Assembly (NCBI GenBank): GCA_035631875.1
Contig: DASQHX010000006.1
Span: 1-64,000, forward strand
Length of the DNA stretch: 64,000 bases
Direction of reading: 5' to 3'
Source of the DNA: Nitrosopumilaceae archaeon
GTDB lineage: Archaea; Thermoproteota; Nitrososphaeria; Nitrososphaerales; Nitrosopumilaceae
Of this stretch, positions 25,532 through 34,266 are shown one piece after another. Position 1 is the first letter of the stretch, and every line of letters begins with the position of its first letter. The notes below the pieces were generated by a model that worked only from the letters and a program-made list of their open reading frames with translations, was not told the DNA's origin and did no database searches. The position numbers and the translations under genes are program-made.

Positions 25532-27172
25532 TTATTTCTCAAATTCGATCAATTTATCAGATGTACCATTAATTACTCTAATCGATTCGGAATTAATACT
25601 TCCTAAATATACCAAATTCGAATCAGGGTTTGTGATAATACTTGATTCCCCTAAACTATCCCCTATGAGAATTTCTGCTTTTATCTTATCCGTCTGACCA
25701 TCAATCACTGAAACTGTTTTAGGATCTGAATTTATAACATAAATCTTATTTGATATTGGGTTTACTGTCAGACCAATTGGTTTACCTGCAACCTCTATGG
25801 TTTTCAATATTTTATCGGAACTTCCATTGATTACAGAAATGGTTGAGCTGCCATTTACCCAAGAACCTAAACTTGTAACATAAATAATATTTGTTATAGG
25901 GTTAACATCTATTTCCCAAGGTCTTTTTCCAACTTGAATGATATTTGAGACTTGAAGAGATTTACCATCAATAACAAAAATTCTATCGTCATAGGGGTCA
26001 CCCCTTCCTGAATTATTATTTGTGACATAGATTTTGTTTGTTGTTGAATCGACAGCGATTGAGGTCGGATTTTTGCCAACCATGATTGTTTTTACAACCT
26101 TATTTGTTAATCCATCAATAACCGAAACTGAATCTGACCAGAAATTTGCAACATAAACCATGTTGGTATTAGTGTTGATCGCAATGTCTTTAGCTGATTC
26201 ACCAACCTCTATGGAAGAAATAATCTGATAATTTGCACCATTAATCACATCAACGACACTTTTGTATGAATGAATTTCATCAGACATCCTGCCCACATAT
26301 ATGAGATTTGTATTTGGATTTACGGCAACAGATAGTGGTAAATGAGAAAACCTTATTTGCTGAATTAATTCATTTTTTGAGCTGTCTATTACTAAAAGTC
26401 CAGCATAACCAGTTCCGATACTTGGATTAGTTATTGCATATAGCTTGTTTGTGACAGAATTGAATGCCATATCTCCGACTGGTTTGTTAACTTTGATACC
26501 AACAGTAGAAGCTGAATATGTCGCATGGTTATTTGATGGTGCTGGCGTGATAGCACCCATAAAGGCGTTAGAACCAAGTAGAGAACTCAGAATTATTACA
26601 ATTGCAATTATGGCAATAATTAAACCCGAGATCAAAAAAGTCGCAATAGATCTTCCAGTACTAAACCCGTGAGCTTCCCTGCATGCTATAATTGAAAGTA
26701 TTATTGACCAAACGAATACTGGTAACATCGCAGAACCGACAAATAATAATTTAATTAATCCATGTGATTCGTGATTCGTAACAGAAGGAAGTATTGAGGT
26801 ATTCATGTACGAAATTATTGTACTCATTAGAATTGCTGGAATGACCCCTGCATATTGAAACGAAGAAAACAATCCCCTAAAGTTTGCTTTTCCTTTAAGA
26901 AATCGTCCTACGTATAACACTAGACCAGTAATAAGAAATTCTACACCTATGGAAGCCCCAATTAAAAAAAACTGTAAAGTTTTTTCAAAAGTTGAACCAG
27001 TCAATTTTGATAATTGATTGTCAACCTGTAGTAATTCAGAACCAATCGATAATGCGACTAATATGGCAATTGCGGCAAAGAAATAACTTTTACCATTTTC
27101 GTTAATTTCTCTGAGGGCAGACTTGGGATGTATGACAACATCCTTCAAAATAGTCAGTCGTCTATCTATCAA
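25532..27172 (-). CDS. Yip1-type membrane domain fused to YVTN beta-propeller
   Basis: 546 residues. The N-terminal 60-215 carry about five membrane helices in a Yip1/DUF1282-like arrangement, preceded by LTILKDVVIHPKSALREI, a typical Yip1-domain lead-in. Residues about 225-546 are 40-residue YVTN propeller repeats (VAVNPNTNLIYVGRMSD; DIAINTNTNMVYVANFWSDSVSVIDG; IAVDSTTNKIYVTNNNSG). The propeller is placed outside the membrane by the helix count, though topology is not certain. Its promoter region (27218-27268) matches that of the YVTN gene at 31033. Confidence 0.85.
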   Translation of the reverse strand: MIDRRLTILKDVVIHPKSALREINENGKSYFFAAIAILVALSIGSELLQVDNQLSKLTGSTFEKTLQFFLIGASIGVEFLITGLVLYVGRFLKGKANFRGLFSSFQYAGVIPAILMSTIISYMNTSILPSVTNHESHGLIKLLFVGSAMLPVFVWSIILSIIACREAHGFSTGRSIATFLISGLIIAIIAIVIILSSLLGSNAFMGAITPAPSNNHATYSASTVGIKVNKPVGDMAFNSVTNKLYAITNPSIGTGYAGLLVIDSSKNELIQQIRFSHLPLSVAVNPNTNLIYVGRMSDEIHSYKSVVDVINGANYQIISSIEVGESAKDIAINTNTNMVYVANFWSDSVSVIDGLTNKVVKTIMVGKNPTSIAVDSTTNKIYVTNNNSGRGDPYDDRIFVIDGKSLQVSNIIQVGKRPWEIDVNPITNIIYVTSLGSWVNGSSTISVINGSSDKILKTIEVAGKPIGLTVNPISNKIYVINSDPKTVSVIDGQTDKIKAEILIGDSLGESSIITNPDSNLVYLGSINSESIRVINGTSDKLIEFEK

Positions 27173-27217
27173 TTATTCTCGCCTATTGAAATGATCGAAT
27201 TTAGAACTAATAACCTG

Positions 27218-27268
27218 CGTATGTTTTAATTTAGTACAAACTCGCTATCTCATGATTCCAACAAATCA
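27218..27268 (-). promoter_or_regulatory. Promoter module B, copy 1 (YVTN/WYLVP gene set)
   Basis: On the minus strand: GATTTGTTGGAATCATGAG, then ATAGCGAGTTTGTACTAAATTAAAACATACG split across about 50 bp. The same order of blocks lies upstream of 31033 (32951-33008), 34468 (35281-35327) and, in part, 35450. Confidence 0.6.
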
Positions 27269-27295
27269 AAACTCAAGTAATGAAATAGTTATCTT

Positions 27296-27520
27296 CTATT
27301 TTACAACGATGACTTCGCATGGAACGTTTTGTGATACACCTTCTGACACACTTCCAAGTAGTTTTTTCTTCAGACCTGTCAATCCCCGAGAACCCATTAC
27401 TATGAGATCAACCTCATGATCCTTTGCATATGATGCGATTGACTCATGCATAGGTTTTCCTGAAAGAACCATCGGACCAATCTGTCCAAGAATACGACCA
27501 TAAAATGCAAATAATTCCAA
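27296..27520 (-). pseudogene. Truncated universal stress protein (C-terminal half only)
   Basis: 74 residues from TTG 27520: LSGKPMHESIASYAKDHEVDLIVMGSRGLTGLKKKLLGS... ends a normal UspA, including the G-x2-G-x9-G-S ATP-loop. The first half with the KILVPxDGS strand is missing; an in-frame stop precedes the TTG and no upstream remnant was found. It is probably a deletion relic, though a short expressed protein cannot be excluded. Confidence 0.65.
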
Positions 27521-27585
27521 AGTGGAATCTTAATTTTGTAAAAACTTCCTCAACTTTTATCATCAATTAATCAATATGACCTAAC

Positions 27586-27810
27586 ATGTCACAACATGAT
27601 GATTGTAAAACACTGAACTTTACACTCCTCAAGGCAGATATAGACAAAATCCTTGGCTCTATTGACAAATCTGCATCAAAACAGTTAACCAACTTGCTTG
27701 GGAAGAATTATCTTGAATCAAATTACTGTTATCAACGTCCTGATGTTCTATGTGTTCTCTTAAAGATGATATATGGTAAATCATATGTTGAAATGATAAA
27801 ATCAATTTAG
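27586..27810 (+). CDS. Small thaumarchaeal-type protein, paralogue of 40954
   Basis: 74 residues. The C-terminal part (NYCYQRPDVLCVLLKMIYGKSYVEMIKSI) matches the protein at 40954 (DNCYMTPEILANVLKKYFG..MLSIEKDL), sharing CY, P, VL-K and the Y/F-G-x-S...M..SI pattern. It is shorter, stopping where the paralogue continues for another 40 residues. Function unknown; helical and soluble. Confidence 0.6.
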   Translation: MSQHDDCKTLNFTLLKADIDKILGSIDKSASKQLTNLLGKNYLESNYCYQRPDVLCVLLKMIYGKSYVEMIKSI

Positions 27811-27931
27811 AAAATTTTCTTTGATTAAAGATCATTTTTAATTTTAAACTAATATAATCTTGTTTTAAAGAAGGTACTAAACCAAATGAACAAAACAACT
27901 AATGGGCCCAAGACAAGATTATAGATTCGTA

Positions 27932-28345
27932 TCAGCTAGACATGTGAAAGACCTTGTCTGGTTTTATTTTCAGAATGATTCGCTTTTCACTAGGTGCTCT
28001 AAATGGATACTTGTCTACTCCAAGATATTTTTTTGCAAGCTTGTCAATATGCTCATCTGCGCCGTTTCTAGTCTGCTCTACAACTTTGCCCCTAATGGTA
28101 ACTGTGTTGTAGGGATTGTCCTTATCAACTATTGATAGTGCCACTCGCGAGTCTCGCTCAAAATTCTTTTGCTTTGTTCTTCCCTCTGCAGTGTTGACCA
28201 GAAAGAACTGGCCGTCATAATCAATCCAGACGGGGGTTATGTGAGGGGAGCCGTCATTCATTAGCGATGCAATGAATGCAAAATTCTTTCCCCTAAAAAG
28301 GCTGATTGCAGAATCTGTAAGCTCTCGGCTGACTTGCATGGACAT
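27932..28345 (-). CDS. PPOX-class flavin/F420-dependent oxidoreductase
   Basis: 137 residues with the split-barrel pattern of pyridoxamine-phosphate-oxidase-like proteins: FAFIASLMNDGSPHITPVWIDYDG, FLVNTAEGRTKQKNFERDSRVAL, NTVTIRGKVVEQ. The GSPHITPVW and TxxGRxKxxNxxRDxRVAL segments are those of the TIGR03618 F420-dependent group, and ammonia-oxidising archaea make F420. Probably an F420H2-dependent reductase of an unknown substrate. The gene is convergent with 27586-27810, not divergent; the alpha/beta hydrolase at 28452 is its divergent neighbour. Confidence 0.85.
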   Translation of the reverse strand: MSMQVSRELTDSAISLFRGKNFAFIASLMNDGSPHITPVWIDYDGQFFLVNTAEGRTKQKNFERDSRVALSIVDKDNPYNTVTIRGKVVEQTRNGADEHIDKLAKKYLGVDKYPFRAPSEKRIILKIKPDKVFHMSS

Positions 28346-28451
28346 ACTAGGACTTCAAATTACTTAAGGATTAAAAGAAAACAAAAATTAATTTTTCTGA
28401 ACGCTTATTTATTAGCCAGATAGTCTTGCCAGAAATTGGTGTGTGTAGATA

Positions 28452-29285
28452 ATGCCGTTTGTGAGCGTCGGTAAGGAAAACTCGAGTTCAATTGATCTCT
28501 ATTATGAAGATCATGGATCTGGAAAGCCAGTTGTGCTTATACACGGGTACCCGCTTAGCGGAGCTTCATGGGAAAAGCAAATTCCAATCTTGCTTGATGC
28601 AGGGTTTCGCGTCATCACATATGATCGCAGAGGCTTTGGTAACTCTAGCAAGCCGACAACAGGCTATAACTATGATAACTTTGCCGAGGACCTTCATAAA
28701 CTTGTGAAACATCTGGGGCTACATGATTTTTCTCTGGTTGGATTTTCGATGGGAGGTGGAGAAATTGCTCGATACTTTGGAAAGTACGGATCCAAAGGCG
28801 TGAAAAAAGCAGTCTTCATAAGTGCTGTTCCACCTTTCTTGCTTAAAACGCAAGACAATCCTGAAGGGGTGGATAAAGCTATCTTTGATGGGATTCAAAA
28901 AGCAATAGCAGCTGATCGTTATGCATTCTTTACAGAGTTCTTCAAGAATTTCTTCAATACTGATTTGCTTTTAGGCAAGAAAGTGAGCGAACAGACAGTC
29001 CAAGCATGCTGGAATCTAGCTGCTAGTGCGTCTGCCATTGCAAGCTATGCTTGCGTACCTACTTGGCATGAAGATTTCAGAAAAGATCTTTCCCGAGTCG
29101 ATGTGCCAACTCTAATCATTCACGGTGATGCAGATCGTATTGTCCCCCTATCAGCATCAGGGGAAAAAACAGCAAAGTTAGTCAAAGAGGCACGGCTGGT
29201 GATAGTAAAGGATGGGCCTCATTGTATATCATGGACACACGCAGATGAAGTAAACTCTGCATTACTGGACTTTCTCAAATCCTAA
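28452..29285 (+). CDS. Alpha/beta hydrolase (non-haem chloroperoxidase/arylesterase type)
   Basis: 277 residues. Oxyanion segment LIHGYPLSGASWEKQ, nucleophile elbow GFSMGGGE (Ser about 98), acid HGDADRIVP and catalytic His in DGPHCISWTH give a complete triad. Overall layout and length match the co-factor-free haloperoxidase/esterase group. The natural substrate is unknown. It has its own promoter region, divergent from the PPOX gene. Confidence 0.9.
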   Translation: MPFVSVGKENSSSIDLYYEDHGSGKPVVLIHGYPLSGASWEKQIPILLDAGFRVITYDRRGFGNSSKPTTGYNYDNFAEDLHKLVKHLGLHDFSLVGFSMGGGEIARYFGKYGSKGVKKAVFISAVPPFLLKTQDNPEGVDKAIFDGIQKAIAADRYAFFTEFFKNFFNTDLLLGKKVSEQTVQACWNLAASASAIASYACVPTWHEDFRKDLSRVDVPTLIIHGDADRIVPLSASGEKTAKLVKEARLVIVKDGPHCISWTHADEVNSALLDFLKS

Positions 29286-29341
29286 TTTGTTCTTTGATTT
29301 ATTCTAATAAAAATAAAAATTGAAGTACCAAATTTAGAAGC

Positions 29342-29375
29342 TTTCCAAAAATGAAAAGATCATATGTAAATATGT
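29342..29375 (+). promoter_or_regulatory. Shared 20-bp promoter motif plus TATA-like box, copy 4
   Basis: TTTCCAAAAATGAAAAGATC (29342-29361) then ATATGTAAATATG (29362-29374) as TATA. It overlaps an upstream in-frame ATG (29351), which shows that ATG is unlikely to be the translation start of the Hcp-like gene. Confidence 0.78.
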
Positions 29376-29395
29376 CAATATTGTCTTCTTTTTTA

Positions 29396-30025
29396 ATGCA
29401 CAAAATACTTTTAGGTGCAATAATTGCAGCGGCATTTTTGCTGGCTTATCCCAGCTTGATGATACCGCAACAAAGTATTGCCCAAACAACAGATCAGAGT
29501 ACAAGTACAGGCGGGACAACAGGTAGTGTACTGCAATGCAACACATCAACTCGCGCAGGGGTATCTATGACAATAGATGGATTAAATGGAGTAAATGGAA
29601 GCCCATGCGTATTTGAGATAAAGGATTGGAGCTTTGGTGTAGAAAATCCAACTACAATAGGCTCTGCAACAGGAGGTGCTGGTGCTGGCAAGGTCAGCTT
29701 CCATGATATTCACATCACAAAGACGACGGATAGCGCATCACCAACTTTGTTTCTAAATTCTGCAACTGGCGCACACTACAAAACAGTTACCATCCAAATG
29801 CGAAAGGCTGGCGGTGATCAACACTCAGCATTCTTAAAGTTCACCTTTGGTACTGTCTTTACTACAAAAATCGACTGGAGTGGACCTGGAGATGAAGGGC
29901 CGGAGGAATCAATCACCTTTGTCTATGGATCACTTGGAGTACAATACATACCACAAAGTACTGATGGTACAGTTGGTACGCCTATAACAAATTGCTTTGA
30001 TTCTGTACGAAACACAATTTGTTAG
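29396..30025 (+). CDS. Exported Hcp-family (type VI secretion tube-like) protein
   Basis: 209 residues from ATG 29396, chosen because the in-frame ATG at 29351 lies inside the promoter motif and because MHKILLGAIIAAAFLLAYP...SIAQ is a clean signal peptide. The mature domain matches Hcp along its length: EIKDWSFGVENP, GGAGAGKVSFHDIHITKTTD, SPTLFLNSATGAHYKTVTIQ, MRKAGGDQHSAFLKFTF, EESITFVYGSLGVQYIPQ. Hcp proteins form hexameric rings and tubes. No sheath, baseplate or ClpV gene is in the window, so a secreted tube or ring, or a domesticated surface protein, is more likely than a canonical T6SS. The N-terminal leader after the signal is Thr/Ser/Gly rich, and two C-terminal Cys may form a disulphide. 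Confidence 0.88.
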   Translation: MHKILLGAIIAAAFLLAYPSLMIPQQSIAQTTDQSTSTGGTTGSVLQCNTSTRAGVSMTIDGLNGVNGSPCVFEIKDWSFGVENPTTIGSATGGAGAGKVSFHDIHITKTTDSASPTLFLNSATGAHYKTVTIQMRKAGGDQHSAFLKFTFGTVFTTKIDWSGPGDEGPEESITFVYGSLGVQYIPQSTDGTVGTPITNCFDSVRNTIC

Positions 30026-30079
30026 CTTACACTTCCCCTTTTATTTTTTAAATCCTAACTTTTGGGTGCGGACATATCA

Positions 30080-30132
30080 GTCCTAGTCTTACATGACTCG
30101 AAAATTTGAATTCGGGCCAGTCAAAGTCTGAC
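30080..30132. repeat. Dispersed palindromic repeat copy
   Basis: CCTAGTCTTACATGACTCG core and a right half GCCAGTCAAAGTCTG between convergent genes. Confidence 0.5.
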
Positions 30133-30147
30133 ATTTGTTCTGGTTTG

Positions 30148-30927
30148 TCACACTTGTTCAAAATGGCGTAAATCAGGAGAAGTAACATCTTCCTTTTTCC
30201 ATAGTTTTCTATCTTTTAGACATTGTCTCTGTTCGTCGTTTACTGGAAGATCATGTTCAATGAACACAGGAATATCTTTTACACCTAGTTCATCTGCTGC
30301 AACAGCTCTGTGTCTGCCATCATGATAAACAAACCGGCATTTTACCAAATCCAATTTTAGAAATGTGGCATCTTGCGGCTTGCATTTTTCAATTCTTTTT
30401 CGTTTGTGTTTTACAATCAATTCAGTAGTTCGTACTTCATCTTCTGTTCTCTTTTCAATAATTTCTCCCGCAAAAGCATAGTTGAGAAACTCGGATGGTT
30501 TCATTGTGGTATAAAGCAGTCTACCTGCACCAGCGTCTTTGGGGAAATTGGCATGAAACCCACCTGTCCTACTTCCTTCTTCGATGAAATAATTGGGATC
30601 ATTTCTTTTTATTGCAGGAACTGGAATGCTTGGGGTCCATACGTGATTTTTTCTCTTCTTTCCTTTCTTTTTGCACATTCCATCAAGCCTTCTCTGAAAC
30701 ATTTCAGTAATAGATGATGGAGAGGATTCTAATGTTTCTAGCATACGTTCTGCCTCTGATCGTAATGGAACTGTTGCAAGATATCTTTTAGAAGAAAGAC
30801 CGTATTTCTTTTTGTAAATCTTTTCCATAACATCAAGTAACTTACAATCATTTAGCCGGTTAAGAAAAACATCATTACGCTTTTTGGTTATTTTTGCTTT
30901 TTTCTTTCTCTTTGTACCATCAGCCAC
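30148..30927 (-). CDS. ParB-like domain protein
   Basis: 259 residues, very basic N-terminus (KRKKKAKITKKRN). The C-terminal part holds LDLVKCRFVYHDGRHRAVAADELGVKDIPVFIEHD, the DGRHR...A...LG...IPV signature of the ParB/sulfiredoxin fold, in which the Arg-His-Arg segment binds CTP or ATP. The middle (GSRTGGFHANFPKDAGAGRLLYTTM) is unassigned. It could be a DNA-binding CTPase or a small nuclease-like protein. No parA partner adjoins; the MinD-like gene is 14 kb away. Confidence 0.65.
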   Translation of the reverse strand: MADGTKRKKKAKITKKRNDVFLNRLNDCKLLDVMEKIYKKKYGLSSKRYLATVPLRSEAERMLETLESSPSSITEMFQRRLDGMCKKKGKKRKNHVWTPSIPVPAIKRNDPNYFIEEGSRTGGFHANFPKDAGAGRLLYTTMKPSEFLNYAFAGEIIEKRTEDEVRTTELIVKHKRKRIEKCKPQDATFLKLDLVKCRFVYHDGRHRAVAADELGVKDIPVFIEHDLPVNDEQRQCLKDRKLWKKEDVTSPDLRHFEQV

Positions 30928-30960
30928 ATTTCATAACCATCGCATCTATCTTATATTTTC

Positions 30961-31022
30961 TCCAATAAATCATTGAGCGAGTCTTACAGGACTTGCCTTG
31001 TTTGGAATTTGTAGTCTGACAA
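30961..31022. repeat. Dispersed palindromic repeat copy
   Basis: CCAATAAATCATTGAGC leader, GAGTCTTACAGGACTTG core and TTTGTAGTCTGACAAATTG right side, just downstream of the YVTN gene's stop codon. Confidence 0.6.
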
Positions 31023-31032
31023 ATTGCAAAAA

Positions 31033-32922
31033 CTAAACTATTATGATGCCATTATCAATCAAATACTGAATTCCTTTTACAAATTCATCATCAGATATCT
31101 GATCATTTGCCCACCAACCAGCATCATTTTTTATCCACTGTGGTATTTGGCCAGGTTGTAATGATGTGTACTGAACAGTTTGAGGAATTTTGATTATTTT
31201 CTGTTGAATAAGGTATTGTATTCCTTTCATAAAATCAGAATTTCCAACATGTCCGTATGCCCACCATCCTGCAGTGAGTTTTACCCATGCTGGAATGGAA
31301 ATAGTCTTTGATTCTTGGGATGTTTTGCTTGGAAAGACTGGTATTGATGGTTCATTATTGGTATGTGCTGTATTATTTGCAAGTTTCGTAAATTGTGCAA
31401 CTGTCATGTTTGAAAATATATCGTAGAAGACACGGATTGGAAGAACTTTTCCATTTTTAAATATTAAATATTGTGCAGCATCGTATGTGTTATTAAAATA
31501 CGGAGAATATGATGGAGACATTACTGTTACCATCTCTCCATATGGATTTTGCTGCATGATATTTGAAACAGTCGGCGGAACTAACATGTTAAGATAGAAT
31601 TGTTTATGCAATTGGACTCCGTTAACTGAGAAGGTAATCGTTCCATTGTGCCAACCACTTGATGCGTTAGGTAAAATCACAAGCGATATTGGGAGTGTTT
31701 GATCACCTTGTTGAATATTTATGGCCGAACCTGATTGTAAAACAAGCCAATCTAGTTGATTTGAGATATTAACTAAAACTCCATTCAAGTTCTGGTTGCT
31801 GCTAAAATTTAGAGGGAGAGAAGCACCTGGAAATGCCCCAACGCTAAATGATGGTGGATTCCAAATAATTGCTGTTGATGCAATTGTTGTGTTATTAGCC
31901 TGAATTTCCTTTGCAACAGGCTCGATAGTTGATATTGTATAATTCTCATCTACAGTATTCTTAATAATTGAGATTGAATCATTATAGTTGTTAACCACAT
32001 ATTCCAAATTTCTTTCTGTATCAACAGCTACCTTGGAAGGGGCCATATCCATCTTGATTGTAGCCACAACAGTATTCTTGAATCCATCAATTACTGATAC
32101 ACCATCATATGAGGAAGATACATAGATTGTATTTGTTATGGGATTAACGGTTATTTCATGTGGATAGCCAGTCACTTGGATATTTCCAACTACCTTATTG
32201 GTATTACCATCTATGACGGAAACAGAATTATCATTTTGATTTGCAACATATATCTTGTCTGTTGTGGGATTTACAGATATTCCATAAGCTCCTTTGCCCA
32301 CAAAGACTTCGTCTACAATCTTATTCGTGGTTCCATTAATTACATAAACTGAATCTGTCTTTCCTTGTAATGCGCCAGTTCTTGAATTTGTAACGTAAAT
32401 CATATTGGTATTTGGATTGACAGTTACAAAAACTGGGTTGATTGCCTTAATCTTATCCACTATCTGGTTTGTCGTTCCCTTTATGATGTAAATTGATACA
32501 TCTGAGACAGGATTGACGACATAAACCGTATTGGTAATTGGATTGACAGCAACATCACATGAACATAAACCAGTTTCAAATTGGCCTGTTACAGCATTCT
32601 TGTTTCCATCTATGACAGATACCTTATTTGTCAAATCATCAACGTAAATGGTATTTGTTTTTTCATTGATTGCTATTCTGTTGGCATCGTAACCAACATC
32701 GATTTTACTAATTATGTTAGTGGTACTTCCATTAATTACGTATACTTGACCAGAATGAGTACTCATGTAAATTAAATGAGTTTTTGAATTAACGGCAATT
32801 CCAGATGCTTGCTCATCTGTATGCCCCATAGTGTCTAAAGTATACGCAAATACATTATCTGCAAACAAAGAAACTAGTATGAGATTCAGGATAACCAAGG
32901 TTACCAACGAAAGATATGGCAT
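31033..32922 (-). CDS. Secreted YVTN-propeller protein with C-terminal WW-A/GIxYLI repeats
   Basis: 629 residues. Signal peptide (about 1-26, DNVFAY). Residues about 30-330 are seven or so YVTN repeats (IAVNSKTHLIYMSTHSGQVYVINGST; VNPITNTIYVSSSYDGVSVIDG). An Ig-like domain (about 350-455) follows, then a variable region. Two copies of a thaumarchaeal C-terminal repeat end the protein (about 543-580 WVKLTAGWWAYGHVGNSDFM..GIQYLIQ and 598-629 WIKNDAGWWANDQISDDEF..GIQYLID). Such repeats are common at the ends of thaumarchaeal exported proteins, possibly binding envelope material. It shares promoter module B with 25532. Confidence 0.85.
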   Translation of the reverse strand: MPYLSLVTLVILNLILVSLFADNVFAYTLDTMGHTDEQASGIAVNSKTHLIYMSTHSGQVYVINGSTTNIISKIDVGYDANRIAINEKTNTIYVDDLTNKVSVIDGNKNAVTGQFETGLCSCDVAVNPITNTVYVVNPVSDVSIYIIKGTTNQIVDKIKAINPVFVTVNPNTNMIYVTNSRTGALQGKTDSVYVINGTTNKIVDEVFVGKGAYGISVNPTTDKIYVANQNDNSVSVIDGNTNKVVGNIQVTGYPHEITVNPITNTIYVSSSYDGVSVIDGFKNTVVATIKMDMAPSKVAVDTERNLEYVVNNYNDSISIIKNTVDENYTISTIEPVAKEIQANNTTIASTAIIWNPPSFSVGAFPGASLPLNFSSNQNLNGVLVNISNQLDWLVLQSGSAINIQQGDQTLPISLVILPNASSGWHNGTITFSVNGVQLHKQFYLNMLVPPTVSNIMQQNPYGEMVTVMSPSYSPYFNNTYDAAQYLIFKNGKVLPIRVFYDIFSNMTVAQFTKLANNTAHTNNEPSIPVFPSKTSQESKTISIPAWVKLTAGWWAYGHVGNSDFMKGIQYLIQQKIIKIPQTVQYTSLQPGQIPQWIKNDAGWWANDQISDDEFVKGIQYLIDNGIIIV

Positions 32923-32950
32923 ATTTTTTGATTCGATTTGAAGACTAATA

Positions 32951-33008
32951 CTATGAGTATGTCCTGATTTAGTACAAACGTATCATCTCATGCGATTCCA
33001 ACAAATCA
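32951..33008 (-). promoter_or_regulatory. Promoter module B, copy 2
   Basis: Minus strand: GATTTGTTGGAATCGCATGA, then GATGATACGTTTGTACTAAAT, then CAGGACATACTCATAGTATT, ahead of the YVTN gene. It is the best match to copy 1 and to the plus-strand copy at 35375. Confidence 0.6.
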
Positions 33009-33040
33009 TAACGGGTGAGTCTTACAGGACTCAGAGACTT
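32997..33040. repeat. Dispersed palindromic repeat copy
   Basis: CAACAAATCATAACGG leader overlapping promoter module B, then GTGAGTCTTACAGGACTCAG, a perfect GAGTC-N6-GACTC hairpin core. Confidence 0.7.
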
Positions 33041-33087
33041 TCTGAATAAATCTGAATCTTGTTGAAAATATTATTACACCAACCGAA

Positions 33088-34266
33088 TCAGCCAAACTGT
33101 GATAGATAGTTACCGTTAGAATCAAACTTTTCTATTCTGTTATTGGTTAAATCTGTAACGTAAATATTTCCTGAACTGTCAATAGTGATTCCTTCTGGAT
33201 TTATGAACTGGGCATGGCCTGAACCTAGTGAGCCAAACTGTGATAGATAGTTACCGTTAGAATCAAACTTCACTATTCTGCTGTTGCCTTGATCTATGAC
33301 ATAGATATTGCCAGATCTGTCAACTGTAATCGCATTTGGACCTTTGAGCTGACCATTACCTGAACCTGCAGTACCAAACTGTGATAGATAGTTACCGTTA
33401 GAATCGAACTTTTCTACTCTGCCGTTTGAGGGGCTATTAAAATCTGTAACGTAAATGTTTCCAGAGTGGTCAAGTGCAATCCCAAATGAACCAGCAATCT
33501 GGCCCTGACCTGAACCAGCAGTACCAAACTGTGATAGATAGTTACCGTTAGAATCGAATATCTCAATCCTGCAATTGGTCTCATCTGAGACGTAAATTTT
33601 TCCAGAGCTGTCAATTGCAATGGCAGTTGGATTTTGGAACTGGCCGTTGCCGTAGCCTGCAGTACCAAACTGTGAGAGATAGTTACCATTTGAATCGAAC
33701 TTTTCTATTCTATTATTGCCAGAATCTGTGATGTAAATGTTATTTGCTTTGTCAATTGCTATATTTTGTGGAAAATGCGTCTGTCCGTTGCCTGATCCTT
33801 GCGAGCCAAAATACAACTGAAATACTCCTGCGGAATTGAATTTTTCTACTCTATCATTATCTAGGACGTAAATGTTGTCTGAGCTGTCAATTGCAATGCC
33901 AGATGGAAGGTTGATTTGGCGGGAATTGGTACTAAAATGATTTGAACTGTACATATTATTGAGTATTACACCAAATAATACACCATAAATAATTATTACA
34001 AGTGCAATTCCAACTGCACCTATTACTATTCCCAGAGTGAGTCCTTTTTTTGCCATTCTCTTATCTTCGTCTTTTATGACAAGATACATTATCAGACCAC
34101 CCATGATTCCAAAGAAAATTGGTACCAAGTACCACGCTTTAGATGGCCTTTTGGCTGGTTCGGAAAAACTTTCGGTTGCTTTTGATTTTTCTAAAAGCTT
34201 TCCACAATTTATACAGATATCGGCATCAGGTGACGGTAATTCTTTACCACAATTTTTACAGTACAA
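33088..34266 (-). CDS. Zinc-ribbon / membrane / NHL-propeller protein
   Basis: 392 residues from a TTG start. N-terminal zinc ribbon (CKNCGKELP...CINCGKLL), then the WYLVPIFFGIMGGLIMYLV module with two membrane helices (about 45-110; DEDKRMAKKG between them), then six NHL repeats (about 130-392; IAIDSSGKIYVSDETNCRIEIFDSNGNYLSQFGT type). It ends abruptly after a repeat at LSQFG, so the last blade may be truncated. The zinc ribbon should be cytoplasmic and the propeller outside. The start overlaps by 11 bp the end of a relic frame, and the membrane module is almost identical in DNA to that of 34468. Confidence 0.85.
   Translation of the reverse strand: MYCKNCGKELPSPDADICINCGKLLEKSKATESFSEPAKRPSKAWYLVPIFFGIMGGLIMYLVIKDEDKRMAKKGLTLGIVIGAVGIALVIIIYGVLFGVILNNMYSSNHFSTNSRQINLPSGIAIDSSDNIYVLDNDRVEKFNSAGVFQLYFGSQGSGNGQTHFPQNIAIDKANNIYITDSGNNRIEKFDSNGNYLSQFGTAGYGNGQFQNPTAIAIDSSGKIYVSDETNCRIEIFDSNGNYLSQFGTAGSGQGQIAGSFGIALDHSGNIYVTDFNSPSNGRVEKFDSNGNYLSQFGTAGSGNGQLKGPNAITVDRSGNIYVIDQGNSRIVKFDSNGNYLSQFGSLGSGHAQFINPEGITIDSSGNIYVTDLTNNRIEKFDSNGNYLSQFG

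Noticed and set aside
29351-29395. Upstream ATG as start of the Hcp-like protein
   Set aside because: It overlaps the shared promoter motif and TATA box; the ATG at 29396 gives a standard signal peptide.
30148-30927. Chromosome partition system (ParB-like plus MinD/ParA-like)
   Set aside because: The two genes are 14 kb apart on different strands, and no parS-type repeats were noticed.
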